From Gammaproteobacteria bacterium (GTDB lineage: Bacteria; Pseudomonadota; Gammaproteobacteria; Pseudomonadales; Azotimanducaceae): a stretch of 57,983 bases of DNA. The position numbers and the translations under genes are program-made. Where the stretch lies: assembly GCA_020832085.1 (NCBI GenBank), contig JAFIFJ010000114.1:1-57983 (forward strand), in the 5' to 3' direction. Below, one piece after another: positions 1 through 9,545 of this stretch; within the stretch, counting starts at the first letter, position 1; every line of letters starts with the position of its first letter. Under the pieces are notes generated by a model. That model was given only the letters and a program-made list of their open reading frames with translations, was not told where the DNA came from and did not search any database.

Positions 1-536
1 GCGCTAGCGCCCGCAGGGCGATGCGCCGATTGGCATGACGTGCAGCGAAGCCGGTGCCTTCAGCTTCGGTACAACGCCTCGCAATCGGCCCATTCGCTGC
101 GCGAATAGGGCTCTGTTGCGGACCATCCCTGGTCCGCCCCCCTACGGGGCGCCCTGCGGGCGACGCACGCTGCTCCTGGCAGCATGCGCCCACAAGGGCG
201 GGTTCCAGTCTGAAAAGTTGATCCAAAATCAAATGGTTGTCGTATGTTTCATAGGAGCCGCCACGAACGTTGTTCGTTCGCGCTGTCGCGGAAGAAACTT
301 GCGATGCGCTGACTGTGGGCGCATTTCGTCTGGAACGAAATGCGTCGCACGCAGTGCGCCGCGCCGATTGGCATGACGCGCAGCGAAGCCGGTGCTGTCG
401 CTTCTGGTAGAGCGCTTCGCAATCGGCCCATTCGCTGCGCGAATAGGGCGCTCCCACAAGTGCGTGTTCCGATCTGAAAAGTTGTCTCAAAATCAAATGG
501 TTGTCGTATGTTTCATAGGAGAGCTTCGTCTTCGAG
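1..536. repeat. Gene-free REP-like repeat block with an internal duplication
   Basis: I see no credible gene here. Three sequence blocks recur in the same order. A 35-bp block lies at 23-57 and 361-395 with one mismatch. A 32-bp block lies at 80-111 and 418-449 and is identical. A 49-bp block lies at 209-257 and 473-521 with three mismatches. The 32-bp block contains a palindrome whose arms read GGCCCATTCGC and GCGAATAGGGC. Copy one carries about 75 extra bases (112-186), including a perfect 8-bp stem at 118-125/130-137. A further 10-bp stem lies at 320-329/335-344. The architecture resembles REP or BIME clusters of gammaproteobacteria. A related palindrome closes the window at 57921-57946. 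Confidence 0.75.
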
Positions 537-1793
537 TCACGCCCGCTCGAGGACGACGGGCAGCTCTGAGTAGCCGTTGATGAAGTTGCTGCGAATGCGC
601 ACCGGCTCGCCCACCACCTCGATGCGCCGGAAGCGGGGCAGCAGTTCCTCCCACAGCACCCGCAGCTGCATCTCCGCCAGACGGTTGCCCATGCAGCGGT
701 GGATGCCGTAGCCGAAGGCCACATGATGGCGGGCGTTGGGACGTTCGATGCGCAGTTCGTCAGCCGCCTCGAACACCGCCTCGTCGCGATTGCCCGAGTA
801 GTACCACATGGCGATCTTGTCGCCTTCGCGGATGCGTTGGCCCCCGAGCTCCACGTCCGTGGTGGCCGTTCTTCGCATGTAGGCCAGCGGCGTCTGCCAG
901 CGGATGATTTCCGGCACCAGATTGCGTACCAGCGCCGGGTTCGCCCGCAGGGTGGCGAACTGATGCGGAAACCGGTTCAAGGCCAGCACGCCGCCGCTGA
1001 TGGAGTTGCGGGTGGTATCGTTGCCGCCGACGATGAGCAGGAGCAGATTGCCGAGATACTCCATCGGCGGCATGTTCCGGGTGGAGGGGCCATGGGCGAG
1101 CATGGAGACTAGGTCGGGTGCGGGCGGACGTCTGGCGCGTTCCTCACGCAGCGCGGTGAACACCTCCAGGCATTCCCGCAACTCGGCTCTGGCCTGTTCC
1201 CGGCTCGTCACCACACCGGTCTCCGGGCCGCCGGTGGCGACGTCGGACCAGCGGGTGAGTTTGCGGCGGTCCGCAAACGGAAAGTCGAACAGGGTGGCCA
1301 GCATCTGGGTGGTGAGCTCGATGGACACGGCGTCCACCCAGTTGAAGGTCTCGCCTGCGGGGAGCTGGTCGAGAATGGCGATCACGCGCTGGCGCAGGGT
1401 GTCTTCCAGGGCCGCCAGATTGCGCGGGGCCACCACCGGTGCCACCGTGTTGCGCTGCTCGTCGTGCCGGGGCGGGTCCATGGCTATGAACTGGGCCAGC
1501 TCGAAATCCTCGGGCTGGTCCATGAGCACGATGCTGCCCGCAGACGAGAACAACTGATGGTGGGTGTCCACGTACATGATGTCGGCGTGGCGGGTGATGG
1601 ACCAGAACGGTCCGTTGTGGCTGTCGGGGTGGTAGTGGACTGGATCCTCGGCGCGCAGGCGCTCGAAGTAGGGCGCCACGACGCCCTGCTCCCAGAGGTC
1701 CCAATGGGTGACGTTGATGTCCTCGAGGGGCACGGAACGGGCATGTTCCCGGGCCGTTTCGAGGCGATCTGCAACCGCGTCATCGAAACCCAC
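537..1793 (-). CDS. Cytochrome P450, CYP153-like (alkane/fatty-chain hydroxylase)
   Basis: This is a 418-residue soluble bacterial P450. The I-helix oxygen-activation motif GGNDTT is at residues 256-261, an ExxR-type motif (EIIR) at about 295-298, and the haem loop FGYGIHRCMG at 360-369 with Cys367 as haem ligand. The phrases LLLIVGGNDTTRNS and HRCMGNRLAEMQLRVLWEE are characteristic of the CYP153 family, whose known members hydroxylate medium-chain alkanes and related chains at the terminal carbon. The start is GTG, preceded by GGGAG at 8-nt spacing. Class I P450s need a ferredoxin and a ferredoxin reductase, which are usually adjacent in CYP153 operons, but neither gene is next to this one. 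The substrate is inferred from the family only; steroid or terpenoid hydroxylation is an alternative. Confidence 0.9.
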   Translation of the reverse strand: MGFDDAVADRLETAREHARSVPLEDINVTHWDLWEQGVVAPYFERLRAEDPVHYHPDSHNGPFWSITRHADIMYVDTHHQLFSSAGSIVLMDQPEDFELAQFIAMDPPRHDEQRNTVAPVVAPRNLAALEDTLRQRVIAILDQLPAGETFNWVDAVSIELTTQMLATLFDFPFADRRKLTRWSDVATGGPETGVVTSREQARAELRECLEVFTALREERARRPPAPDLVSMLAHGPSTRNMPPMEYLGNLLLLIVGGNDTTRNSISGGVLALNRFPHQFATLRANPALVRNLVPEIIRWQTPLAYMRRTATTDVELGGQRIREGDKIAMWYYSGNRDEAVFEAADELRIERPNARHHVAFGYGIHRCMGNRLAEMQLRVLWEELLPRFRRIEVVGEPVRIRSNFINGYSELPVVLERA

Positions 1794-1879
1794 GCTGCAT
1801 TCTCCCGCACGGTATCAAGGCCAGCCATGATGCCCTTTCCCGGGGCCGGAACGCGAGTCGCCAGGGGAGGCGGTGGGGC

Positions 1880-2272
1880 ATGCTGAATGGCGTCGAAACC
1901 GGCGTCGTGCTGTGGGTGCTGCTGGGCAGCGCCTTCGGTGGAGCAGCCCGCTACCTGATTTCCGAGACGGTGGCTCGCGGCCTGCAGGAGCGCTTCCCCT
2001 GGGGCACGCTGGTGGTGAACGTCAGCGGTGCGGTGATCATCGGCGCGTGGTTCGGAGCGGGTGTGGGCAACCCGGTCCTGCAGGCCGGATTCGTCCTCGG
2101 GTTCCTGGGCAGCTACACCACGGTATCGAGCTTCGCCCTGCAATCCCTGCTCCTCTTCCGGGAAGGCCGCTGGCATGCCGCTGCAGGCTATGCGCTGATG
2201 TCGTCGCTGGCCTGCCTGCTGGGTGCTGCCGTGGGCTATGCCGCCGGCAACGTCATCGCGGGAGGACCCTGA
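1880..2272 (+). CDS. crcB: Fluoride exporter Fluc/CrcB, first copy
   Basis: This 130-residue inner-membrane protein has four hydrophobic segments, the usual Fluc size. Hallmarks are GGAARY at residues 20-25, WGTLVVNVSG at 41-50 and the pore motif GFLGSYTTVSSF at 74-85. Fluc channels dimerise in dual topology and let fluoride leave the cytoplasm. The gene ends 3 bases before a second Fluc gene, so the two are translationally linked. In the pore motif the usual TTFS reads TTVSS, so this subunit is slightly divergent. Paired Fluc homologues can form heterodimers in some bacteria, and that is the inferred arrangement here. I could not establish a fluoride riboswitch upstream. Confidence 0.9.
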   Translation: MLNGVETGVVLWVLLGSAFGGAARYLISETVARGLQERFPWGTLVVNVSGAVIIGAWFGAGVGNPVLQAGFVLGFLGSYTTVSSFALQSLLLFREGRWHAAAGYALMSSLACLLGAAVGYAAGNVIAGGP

Positions 2273-2275
2273 TCC

Positions 2276-2671
2276 ATGCCTGATTGGCGTCTGGATGGGA
2301 CCGCGGCGCTGCTCATTGGTCTGGGCAGCGCCCTGGGCGGGTTCTCGCGGGTCCTGGTCGGCGCTCAGTTCGCCGAACTGCCCGAGCTGGGCACGGCGCT
2401 GGTGAACGTCAGCGGCGCGTTGCTCATGGGGCTGCTGCATGTGGTGACCTTGCCGGCAGGGCGATGGCCCATGCCGGTAGGCTTGCGTCAGGCCCTGCTT
2501 GCGGGTTTTCTCGGCGGCTTCACCACCTTTTCCATTCTCAGCATGGAGACCCTCATGCTGCTGCAGGCGGGACAGCTGCCGGCGGCGACACTCAACCTCT
2601 TCGGCTCCCTGGGTCTGGCGCTGCTGGCCGTGGCAGCCGGCCATGCCCTTGGCGAGCGCCTGAACGGATGA
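2276..2671 (+). CDS. crcB: Fluoride exporter Fluc/CrcB, second copy
   Basis: This 131-residue membrane protein is homologous to the preceding gene but clearly diverged from it. It has GGFSRV at residues 21-26, GTALVNVSG at 39-47 and the canonical pore motif GFLGGFTTFS at 77-86. It begins 3 bases after the stop of the first copy and ends 4 bases before elyC, so three genes form a compact operon. Subunit two keeps the classical TTFS motif that subunit one has lost. This suggests unequal roles in a heterodimer, which is inference from sequence only. Confidence 0.9.
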   Translation: MPDWRLDGTAALLIGLGSALGGFSRVLVGAQFAELPELGTALVNVSGALLMGLLHVVTLPAGRWPMPVGLRQALLAGFLGGFTTFSILSMETLMLLQAGQLPAATLNLFGSLGLALLAVAAGHALGERLNG

Positions 2672-2675
2672 CTTC

Positions 2676-3440
2676 ATGTTCCTGATCAAGAAACTCGTTG
2701 GCACCTTGGCCATGCCCTTGCCCCTGACGCTGATGCTGCTGCTGGTGGCGGGGATGCTGGCGCTGCTGGGGCGGCGGCGCGCAGCCCGGGGACTGGGGAT
2801 CGGCGCGCTGCTGTTGCTGTTGCTGGCGTCCTGGGGGCCGGTGGCAGATGGCCTGCTCGGGACCCTGGAGGGGCGATATGAGCCCGTCCTCGACGCCCGC
2901 AGCGTCCCGGCTGTCAGTCACGTGGTGGTGCTCGGCAGTGGTTATCGCGCCAATCCGGATCTTCCCATCACCTCGCAGCTGGGTGACTCTGCCGTGATCC
3001 GGCTGGTGGAAGGTGTGCGCCTGTGGCGGCAGGTGCCCCATGCCCGACTGGTGCTGACCGGCGGCAACGTCTTCGAGCGCGAGTCGGTAGCGAGGGGGTA
3101 CTCGCGGCTCGCGGTGGCGCTGGGGGTGGATGCCCTGAGCATGGATGTGCTGGAGATGCCCATCGACACCGCTGAGGAAGCCTACGCGGTGAGGGATCTG
3201 GCCGGGCGCGAGGCCCGCATCCTGCTGGTCACGTCAGCGTCACACATGGACCGGGCCCGCAGGCACTTCGAACGGGCGGGCCTTGACGTGATTCCAGCTC
3301 CCACCCGTCACAAGAGCCTGGGTGAGGACCGGTCGCGATTCGACTACTGGGTCCCGTCCGCCTCCCATCTGCGCAAGACGGAACGGGCCCTCTACGAGTA
3401 CCTGGGGCGGGTGTCCTTGTGGCTGGACCATCGCGCCTAG
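2676..3440 (+). CDS. elyC: ElyC-like envelope biogenesis factor (DUF218/YdcF family)
   Basis: This 254-residue protein has two N-terminal transmembrane segments (about residues 10-30 and 35-55) followed by a periplasmic DUF218 domain. The order of motifs matches ElyC of Escherichia coli: the N-terminal KKLVGTLAMPLPL stretch, VVVLGSGY at the start of the domain, LVLTGGN in the middle, and LLVTSASHMDRA. In E. coli ElyC supports peptidoglycan and lipid-carrier metabolism at low temperature; that role is from the literature and is not visible here. It is packed 4 bases behind the second fluoride channel gene. Confidence 0.85.
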   Translation: MFLIKKLVGTLAMPLPLTLMLLLVAGMLALLGRRRAARGLGIGALLLLLLASWGPVADGLLGTLEGRYEPVLDARSVPAVSHVVVLGSGYRANPDLPITSQLGDSAVIRLVEGVRLWRQVPHARLVLTGGNVFERESVARGYSRLAVALGVDALSMDVLEMPIDTAEEAYAVRDLAGREARILLVTSASHMDRARRHFERAGLDVIPAPTRHKSLGEDRSRFDYWVPSASHLRKTERALYEYLGRVSLWLDHRA

Positions 3441-3500
3441 ATTTCAGCCCATCATGTTATTTAAAATCAATTAGTTAAATCGTATCTGTGAGAAACGACT

Positions 3501-5048
3501 TCATATCAACGCCTCGATCAACCGCGGCCCCCGTTGCCGCAGCGCGCTCTCGATCTGAGTGTTGAACTCCGCCACGGTGGTGGCCCGGGAGGCCTCCATA
3601 CCCATGCCTTGGGCCAGCTGGACCCAGTCCAGATTCGGGTTGGAAAGATCGAGCATGCTCATGGCTTTCGGGCCGGGGTTATGGGCGCCGACCCGCATGA
3701 ACTCCACCTGCAGGATGGCGTACTTGCGGTTGGCGAAAATCACCACGGTGATGTCGAGCTGTTCACGGACCATGGTCCACAGGGCCTGGACGGTGTACAT
3801 GCCGGAGCCGTCAGCTTCCAGACTCAGCACTTTACGGTCCGGGCAGGCCACCGCAGCGCCCACGGCAGCCGGTAAACCCTGGCCGATGGAGCCGCCGGTG
3901 AGCGAGAGCCAATCGTGGGGTGGGCAGCCTGCGGTGGCCGGCGGCATACCGAAACCACTGGTGGCGGCTTCGTCCACGACGATGGCGCCCTCCGGCAGCC
4001 AGGCGCCGATGGCCTGGGCAATGGTCTGGGGGTTGAGTTCGCCGTCGCGGGGCGGTGCAGGTCTTGCCGAAGGCGCTACCGCACCCGCTTCGCGAGCGCC
4101 GAGGGCGTCGGCCAGGGCCTCCAAGGCCGCGCTGAGATCTCCCTCTGCACCGGCCAGGGAATGGACTTTGCAGCCATCGGGCACCAGATGACTGGGCTTG
4201 CCCGGATAGGCAAAGAACGACACCGGTGGTCGCGTTCCCACGAGAATCATGTGGCGGATCCCGGCGAGGACTTCCTCCACCTGCTCGCCGAAGTAGGGCA
4301 GGCGTTGAACGCCGACGATGCCCGCCCCACGTTCGATACGGGCGACGAAGGTATCGGAGAACAGTCCTGCACCCGTCGCGGCGGCAATGCGTCCGGCCAC
4401 AGCGAGATTCTCCCGCCGCAGTGCTGCGCCGTTCATCAGCAGGATGGCAGGTTCGCCGGAACGCAGGGCCGCAGCGGCTGATGCCACGGCGTCAGGCTGC
4501 ACCGGCGCGGCCGCGGGAATGGGCAACGGCGACGCGGCCCCTTCCGGTGCCGGGTTCCAGGCGGTGTCCGCCGGCAGGATCAAGGTGGCGATCTGACCCG
4601 GGGGCGTCAGGGCTGCGCGCACGGCTTCCGCACCATCGCGGGCCACCTCGGCGGCGAACCGGGAGGTGCGCACCCAGTGGGACATGGGTCGGGCAACGCC
4701 TTCGATGTCTGCGGTGAGGGGGGCGTCGTATTGGCGATGGTAGGTGGCGTGTTCGCCGACCACGTTCACCATGGGGCTGCGTGCGCGTTTCGCGTTGTGC
4801 AGGTTGGCCAGGCCATTGCCTAATCCGGGCCCGAGATGGAGCAGGGTGGCTGCGGGCCGCCCCGCCATGCGGGCATAGCCGTCGGCGGCGCCGGTCACCA
4901 CTCCCTCGAACAGCCCTAATACGCAGCGCATGTCCGGGTTGTCGTCCAGGGCGGCGACAAAGTGCATCTCCGACGTGCCCGGGTTGGCGAAGCAGACATC
5001 GACCCCGGCCGTCACCAGGGTCCGTACCAGACTTTCAGCACCGTTCAT
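3501..5048 (-). CDS. Thiamine-diphosphate-dependent enzyme, acetolactate synthase large-subunit-like
   Basis: This 515-residue protein has the three-domain layout of ThDP enzymes. The N-terminal pyrimidine-binding domain contains the conserved glutamate (Glu48, in LGLFEGVVTG). The C-terminal ThDP/Mg domain contains the motif EADGSGMYT at about residues 411-419 in place of the usual GDG sequence, with the downstream Asn in IFANRKYAIL. It is shorter than a typical IlvB (about 560-600 residues), and no regulatory ilvH/ilvN gene is adjacent. It is therefore more likely one of the IlvX/benzoylformate-decarboxylase-like paralogues than the biosynthetic acetolactate synthase. The substrate is unknown. 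It is monocistronic, on the opposite strand to its neighbours. Confidence 0.8.
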   Translation of the reverse strand: MNGAESLVRTLVTAGVDVCFANPGTSEMHFVAALDDNPDMRCVLGLFEGVVTGAADGYARMAGRPAATLLHLGPGLGNGLANLHNAKRARSPMVNVVGEHATYHRQYDAPLTADIEGVARPMSHWVRTSRFAAEVARDGAEAVRAALTPPGQIATLILPADTAWNPAPEGAASPLPIPAAAPVQPDAVASAAAALRSGEPAILLMNGAALRRENLAVAGRIAAATGAGLFSDTFVARIERGAGIVGVQRLPYFGEQVEEVLAGIRHMILVGTRPPVSFFAYPGKPSHLVPDGCKVHSLAGAEGDLSAALEALADALGAREAGAVAPSARPAPPRDGELNPQTIAQAIGAWLPEGAIVVDEAATSGFGMPPATAGCPPHDWLSLTGGSIGQGLPAAVGAAVACPDRKVLSLEADGSGMYTVQALWTMVREQLDITVVIFANRKYAILQVEFMRVGAHNPGPKAMSMLDLSNPNLDWVQLAQGMGMEASRATTVAEFNTQIESALRQRGPRLIEALI

Positions 5049-5203
5049 GGATGATCCTCTCCCCTCTCGAATCGGCGAAGGCTAACCCACCCGCGTGCGC
5101 GGTCACAGCTGCTTCGACCGGCAGCGGTGTCTTGCAAAGCACGGGGAAGGCTTTAGCCTTCCGGGCTCGACCCCCATGCGGGACCATCGTCACGGAGCCA
5201 ACC

Positions 5204-6247
5204 ATGAAGCAATACCAGACCACCGGGGCCGGCACGCCCCTCGAACTGATTGAGAGCGCGACGCCTGCGCCCACCGGCAGCGAGATCCTGCTGCGTACCC
5301 GGGCCTGCGGCGTCTGCCACTCGGACGTCCACCTGCATGACGGTGAATTCGACTTGGGCGGTGATCGCAAACTGCCTGTCGGGCAGCCCGGAATGACCCT
5401 GGGCCACGAGATCATGGGCGAGGTGGTCGCCCTCGGTCCGGAGGCGGCGGGCGTGGCGGTGGGCGATCTGCGGGTGGTCTATCCCTGGATCGGCTGCGGC
5501 ACCTGCAGCACCTGTCTGCGCGGCGACGAGCACTTGTGCATGGTGCCGAGCGTGCTCGGCATTCAGAAAGGGGGCGGCTTCGGCGATCACGTGCTGGTGC
5601 CCGATGCCCGTTATCTCTTCGATTTCGGATCGGCCGATCCGGCCCTGGCGGCCACCTATGCCTGTTCCGGCCTGACCGCCTACAGTGCCTTGAAGCGGGT
5701 CGGGAAGCTCGCTGCAGGCGACCACGTCGTCATCGTCGGCGCCGGCGGGCTCGGGCAGATGGCCCTGCAGATCGGGCGCGCGGCCTTCGGCCTGACGCCC
5801 ATCGTCGTCGACATCGATGCCGGCAAACTCGACGCCGCCAAGGCTGCCGGTGCGGCCCACGTCATCAACTCCAAAGACGCGGATGCAGCCAAACAGATCA
5901 AGGGGCTGACCGATGGCGGCGCGGTGGCGGCGCTGGACTTCGTCGGCTCGGAACCTTCTGCGAACTTCAGCCTGTCCATCCTGCGCAAGGGCGGCAAGCT
6001 CGTCGTGGTCGGCCTTTATGGTGGCCAACTGTCCTTCCCCCTGCCGTTCTTCCCCATGATGGCGCGCATCATCGAGGGCAACTATGTAGGCAGCCTGAGC
6101 GACATGGCGGAACTCATGACGCTGGTGAGAGAGGGGCGGGTCGAACCCATACGCATCGATCGCCGTCCTGCCGCCGACGTGGAATCCATCCTTGGCGAAC
6201 TCAAAGCGGGCCGGGTTCAGGGTCGTGCCGTTCTGGTTTATGACTGA
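5204..6247 (+). CDS. Zinc-dependent alcohol dehydrogenase (MDR family)
   Basis: This 347-residue medium-chain dehydrogenase has catalytic zinc ligands in GVCHSD (Cys38), GHE (His68, Glu69) and Cys154. The structural zinc lobe has Cys98, Cys101, Cys104 and Cys112. A Rossmann glycine motif, GAGGLG, lies at residues 179-184. It should oxidise alcohols to aldehydes (or the reverse) with NAD(P). The start was chosen at ATG 5204 because family homology begins there and a GGAG-type site lies upstream. A short insertion, DLGGDRKLP, precedes the GHE motif. It sits just upstream of glutathione reductase. A role after the P450 in alkane oxidation is possible but is inference only. Confidence 0.88.
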   Translation: MKQYQTTGAGTPLELIESATPAPTGSEILLRTRACGVCHSDVHLHDGEFDLGGDRKLPVGQPGMTLGHEIMGEVVALGPEAAGVAVGDLRVVYPWIGCGTCSTCLRGDEHLCMVPSVLGIQKGGGFGDHVLVPDARYLFDFGSADPALAATYACSGLTAYSALKRVGKLAAGDHVVIVGAGGLGQMALQIGRAAFGLTPIVVDIDAGKLDAAKAAGAAHVINSKDADAAKQIKGLTDGGAVAALDFVGSEPSANFSLSILRKGGKLVVVGLYGGQLSFPLPFFPMMARIIEGNYVGSLSDMAELMTLVREGRVEPIRIDRRPAADVESILGELKAGRVQGRAVLVYD

Positions 6248-6318
6248 GCGCAGGCCCGACCGCCATCCGCAGCGGCGGGCGCTGCCCGTTCCGGAACAAC
6301 CCTTGTCAGGAGGTCCAC

Positions 6319-7683
6319 GTGGCTGACTTCGACTATGACCTGTTCGTGATCGGTGCCGGGTCGGGCGGCGTGCGCGCCAGCCGCATGGCCGCGAGCTACG
6401 GCGCCCGGGTCGGCATTGCCGAGGAACGCTACCTCGGTGGCACCTGCGTCAACGTGGGCTGCGTACCGAAGAAGCTCTTCGTCTACGCCTCCCACTACCG
6501 GGAAGACTTTCACGACGCGCAGGGCTATGGCTTCGAGCCGGTGGCGCCGGCCTTCGACTGGCAGCGCCTGCGTGACAACAAGGATGCCGAGATCAAACGC
6601 TTGAACGGCATTTACGGCAACCTGCTCGAGGGTGCCGGGGTCACCCTCCACGATGGCCGGGCGCGACTTGTCGATGCCAACACGGTGGCCATCGGTGATA
6701 CCACGCTGAGCGCTCGCTACATCCTCATCGCCACCGGCAGCTGGCCCTACGTGCCTGATGTTCCAGGTGCCGAACTGGCCGTGACGTCCAATGAGATGTT
6801 TCACCTCGACAGTCTGCCGGGGCAGGCGGTGGTGGTGGGCGGGGGCTATATCGCCGTGGAGTTTGCGGGGATCCTCGCTGGGCTCGGAGTGGACACCACG
6901 CTCATCTACCGGGGCAGTCTGTTCCTGCGCGGTTTCGACGACGGCATCCGTGACTTCGTGGCCAGGGAAATCCGCAAGAAGGGCGTCAAGCTGGAGTTCG
7001 ACACCGAGGTCACCCGCATCGAAGCGCTTGCGGACGGGCAGCGGCGCTTGCATCTCCAAGGCGATGGCGCGCGCACTCTCGATACCGGCTTGGTATTGTA
7101 TGCGACAGGAAGACGGCCGCTGGTGGAGGGTCTTGGCCTGGATGCTGCCGGAGTGGAACTCGATGAGCGCGGCGCCATCCGTGTGGATGAAGCGTTTCGA
7201 ACCTCGGTGCCGAACATTCTCGCCTTGGGCGATGTCATCGATCGCTTTCAACTCACGCCCGTGGCCATTGCCGAAGGCATGGCGGTGGCCAAGGCCCTGT
7301 TCCGCGGTGAGCCCGTGAAGATGGACTACGAGGCCATTCCCACGGCGGTGTTCTGCCAGCCCAACATCGGCACGGTGGGGCCCACGGAGGCTGAGGCGCG
7401 GCAACGGCACGGTCACATCAAGGTGTTCGAATCGGAGTTCCGGCCCATGAAGCACACCATGACCGGAGCTGAGGAACGTACCTTGATGAAGCTGATCGTC
7501 TCGGCAGCCGACGATCGGGTCGTGGCCGCCCACATGGTGGGCGCCGCCGCCGGTGAGATCATTCAGGGTCTGGCCGTCGCCATCAAGGCGGGCGCCACCA
7601 AGGCCCACTTCGATGCCACGGTGGGGATTCATCCGACGGCAGCGGAGGAATTCGTCACCATGCGCGAGCCGGTTCGCAGTTGA
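6319..7683 (+). CDS. gor: Glutathione-disulfide reductase
   Basis: This 454-residue flavoprotein disulfide reductase reduces oxidised glutathione with NADPH in the cytoplasm. The FAD-binding GAGSGG is at residues 12-17, the redox-active CVNVGC disulfide at Cys43/Cys48, and the NADPH-binding [10 protein letters not shown] in the second Rossmann domain. The C-terminal catalytic HPTAAEE is at residues 438-444, with the His/Glu pair. The start is GTG at 6319, 5 bases after an AGGAGG ribosome-binding site, which decides it. Length and motifs are typical of plant/bacterial glutathione reductases rather than mercuric reductase or dihydrolipoamide dehydrogenase. Confidence 0.93.
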   Translation: MADFDYDLFVIGAGSGGVRASRMAASYGARVGIAEERYLGGTCVNVGCVPKKLFVYASHYREDFHDAQGYGFEPVAPAFDWQRLRDNKDAEIKRLNGIYGNLLEGAGVTLHDGRARLVDANTVAIGDTTLSARYILIATGSWPYVPDVPGAELAVTSNEMFHLDSLPGQAVVVGGGYIAVEFAGILAGLGVDTTLIYRGSLFLRGFDDGIRDFVAREIRKKGVKLEFDTEVTRIEALADGQRRLHLQGDGARTLDTGLVLYATGRRPLVEGLGLDAAGVELDERGAIRVDEAFRTSVPNILALGDVIDRFQLTPVAIAEGMAVAKALFRGEPVKMDYEAIPTAVFCQPNIGTVGPTEAEARQRHGHIKVFESEFRPMKHTMTGAEERTLMKLIVSAADDRVVAAHMVGAAAGEIIQGLAVAIKAGATKAHFDATVGIHPTAAEEFVTMREPVRS

Positions 7684-7707
7684 TCCGCAAGCAGTAGGGA
7701 AGAAGTG

Positions 7708-9339
7708 ATGACCGAAGCCTCCACAAAGCGCATGTCGCTGCGCCTGCCGCTCGCCCTTGCGGCTGCTGCCGCCCTGTTCTGGGTGGCCACGCAGCTGTTT
7801 CCACCACCCACCGACGAGCCCGAGCCGGCACCGCTCACCGAGGCGGATGCCGAGTACTGGCGGGAGCAGGGGCGGCAGGCACTGCGGCAGGCAGGCCGGC
7901 CTTCTCCGCCACCGCCGGCCCGCAATGTCATCCTGTTCGTCGGGGACGGCATGGGTGTTTCCACTGTGACGGCAGCCCGCATCCTGGCCGGGCAACTGGC
8001 GGGAGGCCCGGGGGAAGACCACCGGCTGTATATGGAGACGCTGCCGCGCACCGGCCTGGCCAAGACCTACAACGTCAATCAGCAGGTGCCGGACTCCGCC
8101 GGCACCATGACCGCCATCATGACCGGCGTGAAGACCAATGCCGGCATCATCAGCCTCGATGGCCGCGCTCGCCGGGGCGATTGCGAGAGCAGCCTGGGCA
8201 CGGAAGTGCCGACCTTGCTGCAGCAGGCAGCGGCGGCCGGAATGGGGACAGGGGTCGTGACCACGACGACCATCACCCACGCCACCCCTGCGGCCACCTA
8301 TGCCCACGCTGCCGACCGCAACTGGGAAGTGGATTCCGCCATGCCCGCTGCAGCCATCGAAGCGGGTTGTCAGGACATCGCCAGTCAGCTGCTGGCCCTG
8401 GCCGCCGAGGGCGGCGTGGACGTGGCCCTGGGCGGTGGGCGGGGCATGTTCATGCCCCAGGGCATGCCGGATCCGGAATACGACTTTCTGGACGGGCGCC
8501 GCGCCGACGGCCGCGATCTGGTGGCGGAGTGGCTGATGCTCGGTCCCAACAGCGCCTACGTGTGGAATCAGGCCCAGTTCGATGCCCTCACCGAGCATGC
8601 GCTGCCGGTGCTGGGCCTGTTCGAACCCTCCCACATGCAGTTCGAGGTGGATCGGGGCGATGACCCTGCCGGAGAGCCGTCACTGGCAGCCATGACGGCG
8701 TTCGCCATCGAACGTCTCGCCCGCAACCCCAACGGTTACTTTCTGATGGTGGAAGGGGGCAGGATCGACCACGCCCATCACGCCAACAACGCCTGGCGCG
8801 CCCTCACCGATACCATCGCCATGGACGAAGCGGTACGTGTCGCCGGTGAGCTGACCTCAGCTGACGACACCCTGATTGTGGTGACGGCGGACCATTCGCA
8901 CCCGGTGACGCTTGCAGGCTACGCCACCCGGGGCAATCCGGTGCTCGGTCTCGTCCGCGGCAACGACCGCTCCGGAGCACCCCGCGGGGAGTCCAGTCTC
9001 GATGGCCTGGGGCTGCCGTATCAGACCCTGCTCTATGCCATCGGTCCGGGTCATCACGGTCTGAGCAACACTCAGGAGGCTGGTCCCAAGCGCGTTCCCC
9101 ATCGCTTCGAGACCATCGGTCCGCACCCGCAGGGGCGGGGTGATCTCGGCACGGTGGACGTCACCGATCCGGCCATGCTGCAGGAGTCGGTCATTCCCCT
9201 GTCCTTCGGTGTCCACTCCGGGGAGGACGTGCCGGTCTTCGCCCGTGGACCCGGCGCGGATCTGGTCAGCGGTGTCTACGAACAGAACGTCCTCTACTTC
9301 ATCATGCGCAGGGCTCTGGCGGATCGGCTCGGAGAGTGA
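7708..9339 (+). CDS. Alkaline phosphatase, PhoA superfamily, membrane-anchored
   Basis: This is a 543-residue phosphomonoesterase. An N-terminal hydrophobic segment at about residues 12-30 is followed by a proline-rich linker, so the enzyme is exported and either anchored or cleaved. Metal and catalytic motifs are GDGMG (Asp80), the nucleophile loop DSAGT (Ser130), GGRIDHAHH and TADHSH. Together these match the two zinc sites and one magnesium site of PhoA-type enzymes. The start at ATG 7708 is preferred over the GTG three bases earlier; AGGGAAGAAG lies upstream. No pho box or phosphate regulator is visible nearby. It is probably cotranscribed with gor (24-base gap), although the functions are unrelated. 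Confidence 0.9.
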   Translation: MTEASTKRMSLRLPLALAAAAALFWVATQLFPPPTDEPEPAPLTEADAEYWREQGRQALRQAGRPSPPPPARNVILFVGDGMGVSTVTAARILAGQLAGGPGEDHRLYMETLPRTGLAKTYNVNQQVPDSAGTMTAIMTGVKTNAGIISLDGRARRGDCESSLGTEVPTLLQQAAAAGMGTGVVTTTTITHATPAATYAHAADRNWEVDSAMPAAAIEAGCQDIASQLLALAAEGGVDVALGGGRGMFMPQGMPDPEYDFLDGRRADGRDLVAEWLMLGPNSAYVWNQAQFDALTEHALPVLGLFEPSHMQFEVDRGDDPAGEPSLAAMTAFAIERLARNPNGYFLMVEGGRIDHAHHANNAWRALTDTIAMDEAVRVAGELTSADDTLIVVTADHSHPVTLAGYATRGNPVLGLVRGNDRSGAPRGESSLDGLGLPYQTLLYAIGPGHHGLSNTQEAGPKRVPHRFETIGPHPQGRGDLGTVDVTDPAMLQESVIPLSFGVHSGEDVPVFARGPGADLVSGVYEQNVLYFIMRRALADRLGE

Positions 9340-9545
9340 TGCTCAGGCAGCGGCCGGATGTCGACGCGGGCACGCCATTTGCGGTCCTCGCCGCTTCCCG
9401 TATGGCGCTGATGCAGGAAGCTTGATAGCTTCTGCGCTGCCTCGCGCTCCACACGTCCTGCAGTCAGGCTGCGACAAAGTGTGGTTCGGTCAGGTCCCCC
9501 GGGGGATCTGATGGGAGCCGCTTCGAAACGGTACGCGCACCCCAA

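Noticed and set aside
1794-1879. Possible fluoride riboswitch upstream of the Fluc pair (CATGATGCCC resembles part of the 3' motif)
   Set aside because: I could not find the matching 5' pseudoknot sequence; the resemblance is too short.
3501-5048. Assignment as the biosynthetic acetolactate synthase IlvB
   Set aside because: It is shorter than IlvB, the ThDP motif is unusual (EADGSG) and no regulatory subunit gene is adjacent.
6238-8634. 798-codon open frame on the minus strand opposite gor and the alkaline phosphatase gene
   Set aside because: Its translation has no family resemblance and lies fully antisense to two well-supported genes; it is an artefact of GC-rich codon bias.
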